In this document: in pieces, positions 18,349 through 27,681 of the stretch
Numbering within the stretch: position 1 is the first letter of the stretch
Layout: every line of letters starts with the position of its first letter
Origin: Saprospirales bacterium GYS_P2D
Lineage (GTDB): Bacteria; Bacteroidota; Bacteroidia; Chitinophagales; Saprospiraceae
Assembly: GCA_009833045.1 (NCBI GenBank)
Contig: WUUP01000004.1
Location: 124,001-188,000, forward strand
Direction: 5' to 3'
Length of the DNA stretch: 64,000 nucleotides
Notes under the pieces: model-generated
The model's database searches: none
Seen by the model: only the letters and a program-made list of their open reading frames with translations
What the model was told of the DNA's origin: nothing
Position numbers and translations under genes: made by a program

Positions 18349-18651
18349 ATGAGAATTGTAGCTGTAAAGACTCTCAAGAATTACTGGATGGAGAATCAGA
18401 GTGCCGAACAACCTTTAAAAGCGTGGGTGCAGGAAGTCACTAAATCTGATTGGGGTAATGCGGCTCAGCTTAAACTAAAATTTAGGAATGCTTCGATAAT
18501 CAATTCTAAGCGAGTAGTATTTAATATCAAAGGAAATGTTTATAGATTGATTGTTGATATTGAATATAAAATGAAGATTGTCTTTATTGTCTGGATAGGG
18601 AATCATAAAGAGTATGACAAAATTGATGTTAAAACTATAAGCTATGATTAA
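18349..18651 (+). CDS. higB: HigB-family mRNA interferase toxin
   Basis: A 100-residue RelE-superfamily toxin of the HigB branch, expected to cut mRNA on translating ribosomes. The N terminus MRIVAVKTLKNYW, the central SDWGNAAQLKLKFRNASII and the FNIKGNVYRLIV segment followed by VFIVWIGNHKEYDKID are typical of the family. It precedes its antitoxin (toxin-first order, as in other hig loci) and overlaps it by 8 bases at ATGATTAA. The region is AT-rich compared with flanking genes, in keeping with horizontal spread. Confidence 0.92.
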   Translation: MRIVAVKTLKNYWMENQSAEQPLKAWVQEVTKSDWGNAAQLKLKFRNASIINSKRVVFNIKGNVYRLIVDIEYKMKIVFIVWIGNHKEYDKIDVKTISYD

Positions 18652-19015
18652 GCCAATAAAAAGTGAAAAGGATTATGAGGATTATCTGAGCCAAACCTAC
18701 GCTCTGATGCAAAAAGAGTTGCAGCCTGGATCAGAAGATGCTGACAGATTCGAGCTATTGAGTATTTTGATAGAGCAGTATGAAAAAGAGCATTATCCAA
18801 TTGATCCTCCTCATCCGATTGAGGCAATTTTATTTAGACTCGATCAATTAAACATGAAAAAATCGGAATTGTCAAAAATTTTAGGAGCGAGAAGTAGAGC
18901 AAGTGAAATATTGAGTGGTAAGAGAAAACTTAGCCTATCAATGATCCGTAAATTAAATAAGGAGCTCCAAATCCCAGCCGAGATATTAATCAAAGACTAT
19001 GAGCTAAGTAATTGA
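18644..19015 (+). CDS. higA: HigA-family antitoxin (XRE helix-turn-helix)
   Basis: The 123-residue antitoxin partner of the upstream toxin. An N-terminal acidic helical part (about residues 1-65) is followed by an XRE-type helix-turn-helix (about 65-115; MKKSELSKILGARSRASEIL then LSLSMIRKLNKEL). Such antitoxins neutralise HigB and repress their own promoter through the HTH. Its ATG lies within the toxin's last codons. No operator could be picked out by eye. Confidence 0.92.
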   Translation: MIKPIKSEKDYEDYLSQTYALMQKELQPGSEDADRFELLSILIEQYEKEHYPIDPPHPIEAILFRLDQLNMKKSELSKILGARSRASEILSGKRKLSLSMIRKLNKELQIPAEILIKDYELSN

Positions 19016-19060
19016 AATTTGATTAAACCTTTTGGACTTCATATACAGACTCACTACCCT

Positions 19061-21673
19061 CTACCTCACCAGATGGAGATTCCCCCTGAGGGATCTCGTC
19101 GTCCCATCAACTAATAATAACTGCGCCTGCCAAAAATATACACCACTGGCTGCAGCTCGGCCGTCGATCATCCCATCCCAGTAGTCACGCTCATCCAGCC
19201 CCGTGATCTGCTCTCGCTGATAGACTTCGGCACCTGTGCGATCATACATGATGAGGCTCTCGATAGCCTCGAGACCACAGCCAGGACTGAGGCTAAATCG
19301 GTCATTGCGCCCATCCTGATTTGGACTGAATGCATTAGGGATATAGATGACTCGATCCTCTACGAAGTCCACTGCCACTGTGGCGCTATCTTGACAGTCA
19401 TATTCATTCTTTACGTATAGCGTATACTGATCTACTATGGGGTAGAGCAGCTCCGGTGAGGGGCAGTCATCACAGCTCAGAGTGCCTTCATGCTCCCACC
19501 TATAGGTACCGTCAGTAGCACCAGAGACCTGTGGTCGCAGCTGTATCGACTCACAGAATGAACTACTGATCAGCGACTCCATGTCGATCTTCGGCGATGG
19601 GGATACCTTTAGCTCATGATAGGCGGTATCGGGAGCACAGACTCCATTATCCACGATGAGTTTATAGATGCCTGTAGTTCGGATTTTTGCAGATGGATCG
19701 GTGATCGTACTATCACTCGTACTGCTCCCATCAGGATGTATCCAGCTATACTGTACTCGCTCTCCCTGACCTCGTCCGATCAGCTCGAGATGATCTCGCT
19801 CACACAGCTCCTCGGGCCCGGATATCTCCGCAGCGATCTCAGGAGCTATCTCCACGTAGATGGAGTCCGTATGGCGGCAGGCGCCATAGGTCGCAGTCAG
19901 TCTGAAGTGGCCTGTATGCCCCTCCACTGGGCTGGCGATAGTGGGACTTTCCTCCAGGGCAAAGTACCCTAAAGGGCCTCGCCAGACGACTTCGCTGGGA
20001 GGACTACTACTACTCATGAGACGCAGTGGGGTGCCAGAGGCGCAGAGAGGCGCATTAGTCTCCAGAGTGACACTTGGCTGCCCCTCAGGCCCCATGACCT
20101 CGATGATCGTATCCCGCAGGGCAAAACTACAGGTTGTCGTCTGTGGCATGATCTGATAGAGCTCATAGGAGCCCGGTAGTACTGTATCGAGCAGAAAGGA
20201 TTGGTCCTCCTCGACCACCACCTGCCAAGTGCTTATTTCGTATTCTTCATTGCGCAGGCTCACCTCATAGGGCGCACCAGCGATCAGCTCTGCTGCAGCG
20301 ATACGTATCCAACCATCGACGGGATCGAGACAGGAGCTCGGATGCTGGACTTCTACTTCTATACCACCCAAGGTCTGCGGGACACTGTAGAATGCCGTCG
20401 CATCTCCGACAAAGCCAGGCGTAGCAGGATCGTCTGATACCATGTGCGAGCCCATACGCTCAGGTAGATGCCAGAGATGGGCGTGATTTTCGATGAACTC
20501 GATATCTACGTCATACACCTCTACTCGAAGACGTATCATGATGATCCCCATAGCGGGTATGGTCATATCGGTGATCCTGAGATAGCGTGAGTCGATACCT
20601 GTCTGTGGGTCTATCGTGCCCGAGCTGACTCCATCGATCTCCAAGATGCGCATGCCCTCCGGTAGGGTGTCGGTGAGCTCGACGCCTGACAGATCTTCAT
20701 TAAATCGATTATTTATAGTGAAAGTGAAGCTAACCTCCGAGTCAGTGCAGAGGACATCAAGAGGATTGACCACATTAGAGAATGAAAGATTGTACGGGCA
20801 GGAGCAGCCATCCGTGACCAGCGCTCTCGGACCTCCTGTGCCCAATGCGCCAGCTATGCCAGACTGCTTGCCGATGGAGAGTAGTTTGTTTTGTGCGAAG
20901 GTGAAGCTCTCTGTATTGCCCCCATATCCATATAGTCCGCCACCCGCATCAAATACCATGGCTCCCAGCTGCTCGATCAAGTCCCCAGAGAGCCGCTCGA
21001 CAGGTGTCACTCTACCGTATGCTGGATCAGTCGTGTCCAGATTGATGCGATGTAGATAGCCTTTAGTCAGATCAGGGCCGAAGGCATCATCATCTGCAGT
21101 GCCCTGATAGATGTATGCTGCAGTGGGGTCCGTCGGATCGATCGCTATATCATCGATCCGAGTGGAGAATATGCCACTATTAGGCGAGTCGTCCGCCCAG
21201 TAGAGATCCATTCGCTCGACCAGTCTGAAGTCATCAGCGATATCAAAAATCAATAGATCGTGCTCCTGATAGTCATAGCAGATATATCGCCCGTCGATGT
21301 CACAGACACCTGCGCCGACATGTAGCGTGTCCAGCTCGCTAAAGCTGGTCATCAGCTCTGTAGTGCCATCAGCTCGGAGCTGGTAGATGTCATTAGTACC
21401 TTCTCTGACAGCATAGATATAGTTGTCCTGAGGATTAAACCCCAAGCCATCATAGCGACCATCCGGATAGGTGGCCATAGCTCCGTAGGTGATCACTCCA
21501 AAAGGCCCGAAATAGACTCGCTGTATCCTCGTAGGTGCATATCCCTGATGCGTACTGATCAGTAGCCCACCATCACATCTGAATGACTGGCTGTAGCCAA
21601 TACCCTCTATACTCACTACTGCGAGGAGTACTAAAAGCATCCGAGACCATATCTGTAGGGTAGTCGATAGCAT
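19061..21673 (-). CDS. secreted protein with T9SS type B sorting domain
   Basis: An 870-residue exported protein. The N terminus has a signal sequence ending near YSQSF; residues about 30-280 look like a beta-propeller-type domain of the DUF6923 kind (GLGFNPQDNYIYAVREG, WADDSPNSGIF). Next comes a DUF11-like Ig region (about 295-400) and further Ig/PKD-like repeats with paired cysteines. The end (about 775-870) is the gliding-motility-type CTD with IYIPNAFSPNQDGRNDRF and GVYFWQAQL. It should cross the outer membrane through the T9SS and stay cell-attached or be released. It sits, at normal GC, between two AT-rich defence modules. Confidence 0.88.
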   Translation of the reverse strand: MLSTTLQIWSRMLLVLLAVVSIEGIGYSQSFRCDGGLLISTHQGYAPTRIQRVYFGPFGVITYGAMATYPDGRYDGLGFNPQDNYIYAVREGTNDIYQLRADGTTELMTSFSELDTLHVGAGVCDIDGRYICYDYQEHDLLIFDIADDFRLVERMDLYWADDSPNSGIFSTRIDDIAIDPTDPTAAYIYQGTADDDAFGPDLTKGYLHRINLDTTDPAYGRVTPVERLSGDLIEQLGAMVFDAGGGLYGYGGNTESFTFAQNKLLSIGKQSGIAGALGTGGPRALVTDGCSCPYNLSFSNVVNPLDVLCTDSEVSFTFTINNRFNEDLSGVELTDTLPEGMRILEIDGVSSGTIDPQTGIDSRYLRITDMTIPAMGIIMIRLRVEVYDVDIEFIENHAHLWHLPERMGSHMVSDDPATPGFVGDATAFYSVPQTLGGIEVEVQHPSSCLDPVDGWIRIAAAELIAGAPYEVSLRNEEYEISTWQVVVEEDQSFLLDTVLPGSYELYQIMPQTTTCSFALRDTIIEVMGPEGQPSVTLETNAPLCASGTPLRLMSSSSPPSEVVWRGPLGYFALEESPTIASPVEGHTGHFRLTATYGACRHTDSIYVEIAPEIAAEISGPEELCERDHLELIGRGQGERVQYSWIHPDGSSTSDSTITDPSAKIRTTGIYKLIVDNGVCAPDTAYHELKVSPSPKIDMESLISSSFCESIQLRPQVSGATDGTYRWEHEGTLSCDDCPSPELLYPIVDQYTLYVKNEYDCQDSATVAVDFVEDRVIYIPNAFSPNQDGRNDRFSLSPGCGLEAIESLIMYDRTGAEVYQREQITGLDERDYWDGMIDGRAAASGVYFWQAQLLLVDGTTRSLRGNLHLVR

Positions 21674-21828
21674 GTGTCCGAAAAATACGAAAATATGGGA
21701 GGTGGTGGGTGAGGGATCGGTTAAGATGAGGATGATGAGGAGCCGGAAGTTTTGCTTTATCCTTTGTGGTTTGATATTTATGATTGACTATATTTAGGTC
21801 GTATGATATGTAATTATGAATGATTAAT

Positions 21829-21854
21829 CAGATCAAAAAAAAGATTTTGATCTG
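21829..21854. repeat. perfect inverted repeat upstream of hamA
   Basis: The arms CAGATCAAAA (21829-21838) and TTTTGATCTG (21845-21854) are perfect complements around a six-base loop. The element ends 32 bases before the hamA ATG. It may be an operator or an attenuator hairpin; there is no T tract after it. Confidence 0.55.
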
Positions 21855-21886
21855 GTATAAACGAGTTAGACCACATTAGAAAACAA

Positions 21887-22828
21887 ATGAGTAATCAACC
21901 TTTTGAATCTGGAAAAATTATTAAGCATTGCTTTGCGAACAATGACTTAAGCACTTTTCTTGTGGGATTTGATATTGACGATAAAGGCAATAAATTATAT
22001 AGATTAAATAAACTTGTTACAAAATTAATGCAAGTAATACATGAATTTGCATTCGGTTTTCATGAAGAGGAAGAAACTGCAAATACACATACTTACTTAA
22101 AACTTATAGAAGCTGCTCAAGCGATTTACAAAATTGATTCATTTCAAAAGGTTAAAGACATTTACGATAATATTGGATCTATTGACGACGATGTTGATGA
22201 CCAATATTTGAGAAAGGGAGAATTTGGCGAATTGATTCTCCATTTATTGCTCAGAGACTTTCATGATACCATTCCTCTACTCTCAAAAATATATTTTAAA
22301 GATTCAAGAGGCTTTGCTGTACATGGCTTTGATTCGGTTCATATTCAACCGAGCACAAAAACACTATGGCTAGGCGAATCCAAAATATACATTGATGGAA
22401 AAAGCGGAATACGTGCTTTAGTTAAAGACATTCACGAACATTTCAATAGTGAATATTTAGAATCAGAATTTATTCTTATTTCAAAAAAAATAAAGCATTT
22501 CGATAATATCCCTGAAAAAGAACATTGGCTTGACATACTATCTGATTCAACGGCTCTAAGTGAACAATTAAGTAAAATTAAAATCCCTTTATTATGCACT
22601 TATGAAAGCAATTTGTTTAGTTCATATGATGATGAATCACTTCAGGAATTTATTGATGATTATAAAAAGGAAATGGAAGCAATGTTTAAATATTTTGACG
22701 ATAAGAATGACCATCCACTAAAACCCAAACTGGATATTTTATTGATTCTATTTCCAGTTCAAAACAAAACCGAATTAGTAAAATCATTACATAATAAATT
22801 ATCAACAATTCAAAGTCTAAATGATTAA
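21887..22828 (+). CDS. hamA: Hachiman defence protein HamA (DUF1837 nuclease)
   Basis: HamA (313 residues) is the effector nuclease of the Hachiman anti-phage system, held inactive by HamB until damaged or invading DNA is sensed. The DUF1837 core is present with a PD-(D/E)xK-type active site: E112/E115 in KGEFGELIL, D149 in HGFDSVH and E164-x-K166 in LGESKIY. The gene is strongly AT-rich compared with its flanks. It overlaps hamB by 8 bases (ATGATTAA), implying coupled translation. A perfect inverted repeat lies just upstream. Family assignment is from the motif pattern and the partner gene. Confidence 0.93.
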   Translation: MSNQPFESGKIIKHCFANNDLSTFLVGFDIDDKGNKLYRLNKLVTKLMQVIHEFAFGFHEEEETANTHTYLKLIEAAQAIYKIDSFQKVKDIYDNIGSIDDDVDDQYLRKGEFGELILHLLLRDFHDTIPLLSKIYFKDSRGFAVHGFDSVHIQPSTKTLWLGESKIYIDGKSGIRALVKDIHEHFNSEYLESEFILISKKIKHFDNIPEKEHWLDILSDSTALSEQLSKIKIPLLCTYESNLFSSYDDESLQEFIDDYKKEMEAMFKYFDDKNDHPLKPKLDILLILFPVQNKTELVKSLHNKLSTIQSLND

Positions 22829-25025
22829 AAAGGAACTTATAGAAATAATAAAAAGTAAAGAATCATTTGACTTTAATGAGACTTTTGACTTTTATAAAAC
22901 TTGTGGTCAACTGGACATAGATAATGAACTGCATGCACAATCCGTTTTAATTCATGTCCTTAACAATAAAAGCAAATTTGATCGGCGCTTAGACTTGGTT
23001 CTATCTGACTTAGTTGAAGCTGTTGGATTTTACCCATACATTGACAAAGAAGATGAATTGATACTTGAATCAACTGATGCACAAATTAGAAAACACTACC
23101 ATCACTCTAAGAATTTAAGAAAAACATTTCACAGGGATCAACATCACCTTTTAGCTTTATTAGAGAATAATAAAAATATAATTGTTAGTGCTCCTACAAG
23201 TTTTGGGAAAAGTCTCTTAATAGAAGAACTTATTGCTAAAGGTGATTTTCAAAATATCGTTATAATCCAACCAACCCTAGCATTATTAAATGAGACTAGG
23301 CAAAAACTATCAAAATACAACTCCACATATAAACTGATAGTAAGAACTTCACAAGAACCAAGCACGGAATTGAATAATATATTTTTATTCACTGCTGAAA
23401 GAGTCAATGAATATTCTAATTTTCCAAGAATTGATTTTTTGGTTATTGACGAATTTTACAAACTAAGTGGAAGAAGAGATGATGAAAGATCATCTTCTCT
23501 AAATAACGCTTTTCATTATTTACTCAAATACCACAATCCTAAGTTCTACTTGCTTGGACCTAATATAGATGGAATAAGTGAAGGGTTTGCAGAAAAGTAC
23601 AACGCAATATTTTATAGAACAGAATACTCATTAGTAGAATCCAACTCAATAGATCTATATAAAGACTATGAAGATGAATTCGGAAAAAGAGGTAAGAAGG
23701 CTCAAAAAAAGGAAGAAGTTTTATTCGATTTATTACTTAATCTTAATAATGAACAATCAATAATTTACTGTTCAAGTCCAAACAGAGTTCGTTCATTATC
23801 AAAAAAATTCTATAGCTTTTTAGAGGATATAGAATATAATACTACGCCAGAAGAAGAACTTGAACTAACTGACTGGATTAAGGAATATGTATCTAAGGAA
23901 TGGAGTTTATTAAATTGTTTAAAGTATAAAATAGGTATCCATGATGGTGCATTACAAAAACACATTACTTCTTCTATAATTGATTACTTCAATGAAGGAA
24001 AATTGAAGTATTTATTCTGCACATCAACAATAATAGAAGGTGTAAACACGAGTGCAAAAAATATTATCTTCTTTGACAGCAACAAAGGTCCTTCCGAGGT
24101 CGATTTCTTTGATTACTCGAACATAAAAGGAAGAGCTGGAAGATTGATGGAACATTATGTTGGAAATATTTACAATTTCAATAAACCACCATCCAAATCA
24201 CAGGTAATAATTGACATTCCATTTTTTCAGCAAGATCCTATTCGAGATGAAGTTTTAATACAATTAGATCCATCTGAAATTATTTATCCTGATAGTGACC
24301 AAAATATATCTATTAATAATATTCCATCTGATGAAAAAGAAATCATTAAGAATAATGGAGTAAAGGTTTTCGGACAGAAATCGATTTTCGACATTCTTAG
24401 AAGAGATATTGATTCGAAATATGAATTGATAAACTGGAATCAGCCAAAGTACAATCAGCTTACATATATTCTGGGACTAGCTTGGGATCATTTGATAGTT
24501 GAAGGTGAAACAACTCGACCAATGACTAAAAACAAATTAGTTCATATGACCTTCAACTATGGTCTTCATCAAAACATTGAATTCTTAATCAAAAGCAATT
24601 ATTCTTATTTGCTTTCATTAAAACAATATGCCAAAAAAAGTGAAGCAGATGCTATGGATGATGCCATACAAAACACATTTCATGTAATGAAACATTGGTT
24701 TCAATATAAAGTACCAAAATGGCTCTCAGTTATGAATGAAATTCAAAAATTTGTTTGTCAAGAAAAAGGCTTAAGGTCAGGCAATTATATTTTTTACGCC
24801 AATAAAATTGAAAATGATTTTTTAAGAGAAAATTTATCCATACTTTATGAATATGGAATTCCGAGCAGTGCAATTAGAAAACTTGAATATTCCATTCCAG
24901 AGGAAATAAATCAAGATGAAGTTTTAAAAATGATTCGAGATAGAGAATTATACAACAATGAAAGATTACTACAATATGAAAAACTTAAACTATTGAAAAA
25001 TATAATGTGGTCTAACAATAGGTGA
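22821..25025 (+). CDS. hamB: Hachiman defence helicase HamB
   Basis: HamB (734 residues) is the SF2 helicase/sensor of Hachiman. Visible motifs are: Q-like FHRDQHHLL (about 103-111), Walker A SAPTSFGKS (123-131, K130), motif Ia PTLALLNETR (151-160), a DEFY box (210-213) in place of DEAD/DEAH, motif V CTSTIIEGVN, and motif VI IKGRAGR. This is the Ski2-like arrangement of HamB. The C-terminal third is helical and probably holds HamA. AT-rich like hamA. The helicase motifs are complete, so the system looks functional. Confidence 0.93.
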   Translation: MIKKELIEIIKSKESFDFNETFDFYKTCGQLDIDNELHAQSVLIHVLNNKSKFDRRLDLVLSDLVEAVGFYPYIDKEDELILESTDAQIRKHYHHSKNLRKTFHRDQHHLLALLENNKNIIVSAPTSFGKSLLIEELIAKGDFQNIVIIQPTLALLNETRQKLSKYNSTYKLIVRTSQEPSTELNNIFLFTAERVNEYSNFPRIDFLVIDEFYKLSGRRDDERSSSLNNAFHYLLKYHNPKFYLLGPNIDGISEGFAEKYNAIFYRTEYSLVESNSIDLYKDYEDEFGKRGKKAQKKEEVLFDLLLNLNNEQSIIYCSSPNRVRSLSKKFYSFLEDIEYNTTPEEELELTDWIKEYVSKEWSLLNCLKYKIGIHDGALQKHITSSIIDYFNEGKLKYLFCTSTIIEGVNTSAKNIIFFDSNKGPSEVDFFDYSNIKGRAGRLMEHYVGNIYNFNKPPSKSQVIIDIPFFQQDPIRDEVLIQLDPSEIIYPDSDQNISINNIPSDEKEIIKNNGVKVFGQKSIFDILRRDIDSKYELINWNQPKYNQLTYILGLAWDHLIVEGETTRPMTKNKLVHMTFNYGLHQNIEFLIKSNYSYLLSLKQYAKKSEADAMDDAIQNTFHVMKHWFQYKVPKWLSVMNEIQKFVCQEKGLRSGNYIFYANKIENDFLRENLSILYEYGIPSSAIRKLEYSIPEEINQDEVLKMIRDRELYNNERLLQYEKLKLLKNIMWSNNR

Positions 25026-25263
25026 TGACAGCATATCTCTCCTTCGTCGAGAGACGCTGCATACCATCATCCGTTACCAAAACAACAGTAGCTTTAAATT
25101 CACGGTAGGTAAATGAGAAAAATTAGGTTGATAGCAATAATTAGGTTTAAAGGAGTAGTAATCATATCTTGAGACAACAATTAAAAACACACTTCCCTTT
25201 GTTCCCAAAAAGAAGTGTCTCCTATAATTTTCTTGATTTTCGGCGAAAGCCAAAAAAAATCCA
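25026..25263. other. 238-bp region between hamB and the convergent lipoprotein gene
   Basis: No confident gene. The first 80 bases have a higher GC content than hamB, and on the minus strand hold an open stretch of about 36 codons (REFKATVVLVTDDGMQRLST core) without a start, perhaps a remnant. The rest is AT-rich non-coding sequence. Confidence 0.4.
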
Positions 25264-25860
25264 CTACTCCTCAGCAGCCGCTTTCTCTACGATTCCACCA
25301 CGTATTTTCTCACCGTCTTTATATTCATACTCGAGGGTCATGTTGCCTTCTTCGTCAAAGAACTGGAGGAGGCCATGCTGTTTACCATCTTTGAATGAGC
25401 CTTTCTTTTGGAGCTGGGCTTTGCTATTGTACACAGCGAATGGGCCACTGACCTTACCGTCTTGATAGGTCGTTTCATCTGTGGGCCTGCCAAACTTATA
25501 GTTGCCCTTGACGCCATGGAGTACATCGTTTTTGTAGAAAGCCATGGACTCGATCTGACCACGATCATTCATGGTGATCTCTACACCGTTTTTGACACCA
25601 TTCACATAGTTAGTGATAGATTTGATCTTATTGGAGTTGGGATGGAAGGTGGTCCATGCACCATTTCGCACACCGCCGATGACAGTGCCCTGAGCGAGGA
25701 AGTATTGCTCAGCATCTTGGTAGCTGACGAGCTTAGCACCACCGCCGATATCCTCAGTGTCATAGGACTTGAGATCATACTGAGGGCCAGTCATGGATCC
25801 GCCGCCTCCGCAGGCGAGTAGAGTGAGTAGTGTCGCTGAGAGTAAGATATATCGCATCAT
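25264..25860 (-). CDS. MORN-like repeat lipoprotein (YwqK family)
   Basis: A 198-residue lipoprotein: signal sequence MMRYILLSATLLTLLAC with the lipobox cysteine, then a short spacer and repeated antitoxin-YwqK/MORN-2 motifs (GVRNGAWTTFHPNSNKI, GVKNGVEITMNDRGQI, VLHGVKGNY, GKVSGPFAVYNSK, GKQHGLLQFFDEEG), each with a G-x-x-x-G turn. Such repeat proteins are common on Bacteroidota envelopes; the molecular role is unknown. The ATG at 25860 is preferred because it gives a proper lipoprotein signal; longer starts up to 26016 would overlap the divergent polX gene. Confidence 0.85.
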   Translation of the reverse strand: MMRYILLSATLLTLLACGGGGSMTGPQYDLKSYDTEDIGGGAKLVSYQDAEQYFLAQGTVIGGVRNGAWTTFHPNSNKIKSITNYVNGVKNGVEITMNDRGQIESMAFYKNDVLHGVKGNYKFGRPTDETTYQDGKVSGPFAVYNSKAQLQKKGSFKDGKQHGLLQFFDEEGNMTLEYEYKDGEKIRGGIVEKAAAEE

Positions 25861-25956
25861 GGTGATCTGTTTTTTGATTCTGAGGTTCAAAAATAGTACA
25901 ATGAATAGTTTGAAAGAAAGACATATTATAGATTTTTGCGAAGTAAGAGAATCCCT

Positions 25957-27576
25957 ATGACTAATAAAGAAGTAGCTACTATCATCAATACCCTGGGCAA
26001 GATCATGGAGCTCCATGGCGAAAACCCATTCAAGATCCGCTCCTACTCGAGTGCCTATGTGACGATACGTAAGCTACCTGAGCCCGTGATAGACATGGAG
26101 CGAGAGGAGCTCCTCGGTATCAAGGGCATCGGCAAAGCTATCGCTGATAAGATCGTCGAGCTGCGAGAGACAGGTGAGCTCTCTACGCTCAATCGGTATC
26201 TGGAGAAGACACCGCCCGGCATCGTCGAGATGCTCAGCATCAAGGGCTTCGGACCAAAGAAGATAAAGACCGTCTGGGAAGGCATGCAGATCGAGTCTCC
26301 CGGAGAGCTACTCTATGCCTGCGAAGAAAATCGCCTCATCGAGCTTAAGGGATTTGGCGCTAAGACGCAGGAGACTATCAAGCAGCAGTTGATCTATTTC
26401 CTCGACTCTCGGGGCAAATATCTATATGGTCACATTTTAGCGGAGTCAGAGCGGCTTTTAGGATTGCTGAGAGAGCAGTTTGGGGCCTACCGATTTGAGT
26501 TCATCCATGGACTTCGTCGGCAGCTGCCGATAGTGGATGGGATAGAGATACTGACAGATGGGCCTGCGGAGGAGATCATGAGCTACTGTCAGTCGCTGGA
26601 GGGTGTAGAGGAGATTGACGGAGCCTGGCACTATGCTGGATCTAAGATCGTGATCGTGAGCTGCGCTACGGAGGAGTATGACTCAGTCTGGTGGCAGGGG
26701 AGTGCTTCTGAGGAGTTTGTAGCGGCTTGGTCAGAGCGCTATCCGGATCAGATGAGAGAGTCCGCATTTGAGGATATTGGCCTACAGCCTATCCCTGCTG
26801 AGTGCAGAGAGAGAGTGGAGGCGATCGATATGGCACCGACAGGTCTATCTATCATCAGTGAGGCAGATATCAGAGGGGTAGTACATACGCACTCGACGCA
26901 CAGTGATGGTGTCAATACCATCCGTGAGATGGCGGAGGAGTCACAGCGACTCGGCTATGAGTATCTGGTGATGAGTGATCATAGTAAGGCCGCTTTCTAT
27001 GCTAATGGTCTGAATGAGGATCGAGTACTGGCCCAGATGGAGGAGATCGATCGTATCAATGCGGAGATGAAGGACTTCCATATATTCAAGAGTATCGAGT
27101 GTGATATCCTCTATGATGGCTCGCTGGACTATGATGATGATTTTCTTAAGAATTTTGATCTGGTGATCGCTTCAGTACATAGCAATCTCAAGATGGATCA
27201 GGACAAGGCGATGCATCGACTGCTCACGGCCGTGGCGCATCCTGCTACTCGGATATTGGGTCATCCTACGGGACGACTGTTGCTGTCACGAGAGGGCTAT
27301 CCGATCGATCATATGGCGCTGATCGATGCCTGTGCGGAGCACGATGTCGTGATCGAGCTCAATGCCAGTCCCTATCGACTGGATCTCGACTGGACATGGA
27401 TCCCCTATGCTGTGGAGCGAGGAGTGATGATCAGTATCAATCCTGATGCGCATAGTATCGCTGGTATCCAGGATATACAGTATGGGGTCTCTGCTGCGAG
27501 AAAAGCATTATTGGCACCTGCTGAGTGCCTCAATGCTAAGGGGCTCTCTGATTTTAAAGCATGGCTGGGCCAATAG
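25957..27576 (+). CDS. polX: PolX-like protein with PHP domain
   Basis: A 539-residue family X DNA polymerase-type protein that in other bacteria acts in repair. The N-terminal 8-kDa/HhH region (about residues 1-150) has two helix-hairpin-helix motifs (LLGIKGIGKAIADKI; LSIKGFGPKKIKTV). The polymerase palm (about 160-300) seems degenerate: the GS-RR and GDxD signature reads GLRRQLPIVDGIEIL, lacking the aspartate pair. The C-terminal PHP phosphoesterase domain (about 315-539) has HTHSTHSDG, DHS, ECDIL, SVHS, GHPTGR and NPDAHS, all the metal ligands. Start is the ATG at 25957; a TTG at 25936 is less likely. Confidence 0.9.
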   Translation: MTNKEVATIINTLGKIMELHGENPFKIRSYSSAYVTIRKLPEPVIDMEREELLGIKGIGKAIADKIVELRETGELSTLNRYLEKTPPGIVEMLSIKGFGPKKIKTVWEGMQIESPGELLYACEENRLIELKGFGAKTQETIKQQLIYFLDSRGKYLYGHILAESERLLGLLREQFGAYRFEFIHGLRRQLPIVDGIEILTDGPAEEIMSYCQSLEGVEEIDGAWHYAGSKIVIVSCATEEYDSVWWQGSASEEFVAAWSERYPDQMRESAFEDIGLQPIPAECRERVEAIDMAPTGLSIISEADIRGVVHTHSTHSDGVNTIREMAEESQRLGYEYLVMSDHSKAAFYANGLNEDRVLAQMEEIDRINAEMKDFHIFKSIECDILYDGSLDYDDDFLKNFDLVIASVHSNLKMDQDKAMHRLLTAVAHPATRILGHPTGRLLLSREGYPIDHMALIDACAEHDVVIELNASPYRLDLDWTWIPYAVERGVMISINPDAHSIAGIQDIQYGVSAARKALLAPAECLNAKGLSDFKAWLGQ

Positions 27577-27615
27577 ATATGGGTGTTAATCCGTTGTTAA
27601 GCGGGCAGAGATGGT

Positions 27616-27644
27616 TTGAATGACGAAGAATTGCCTTAAATTTG
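27616..27644 (+). promoter_or_regulatory. putative promoter of the DUF1573 gene
   Basis: TTG at 27616-27618, an 18-base gap and TAAATTTG at 27637-27644 together match the Bacteroidota promoter form, 37 bases before the ATG. Confidence 0.55.
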
Positions 27645-27681
27645 TAATATCTTAATTCGTAAATAAAAAATTGTATTGATA

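Noticed and set aside
19616-21059. Several open frames on the plus strand inside the T9SS cargo gene
   Set aside because: They are antisense to a well-supported 870-residue protein with recognisable domains and have no family features.
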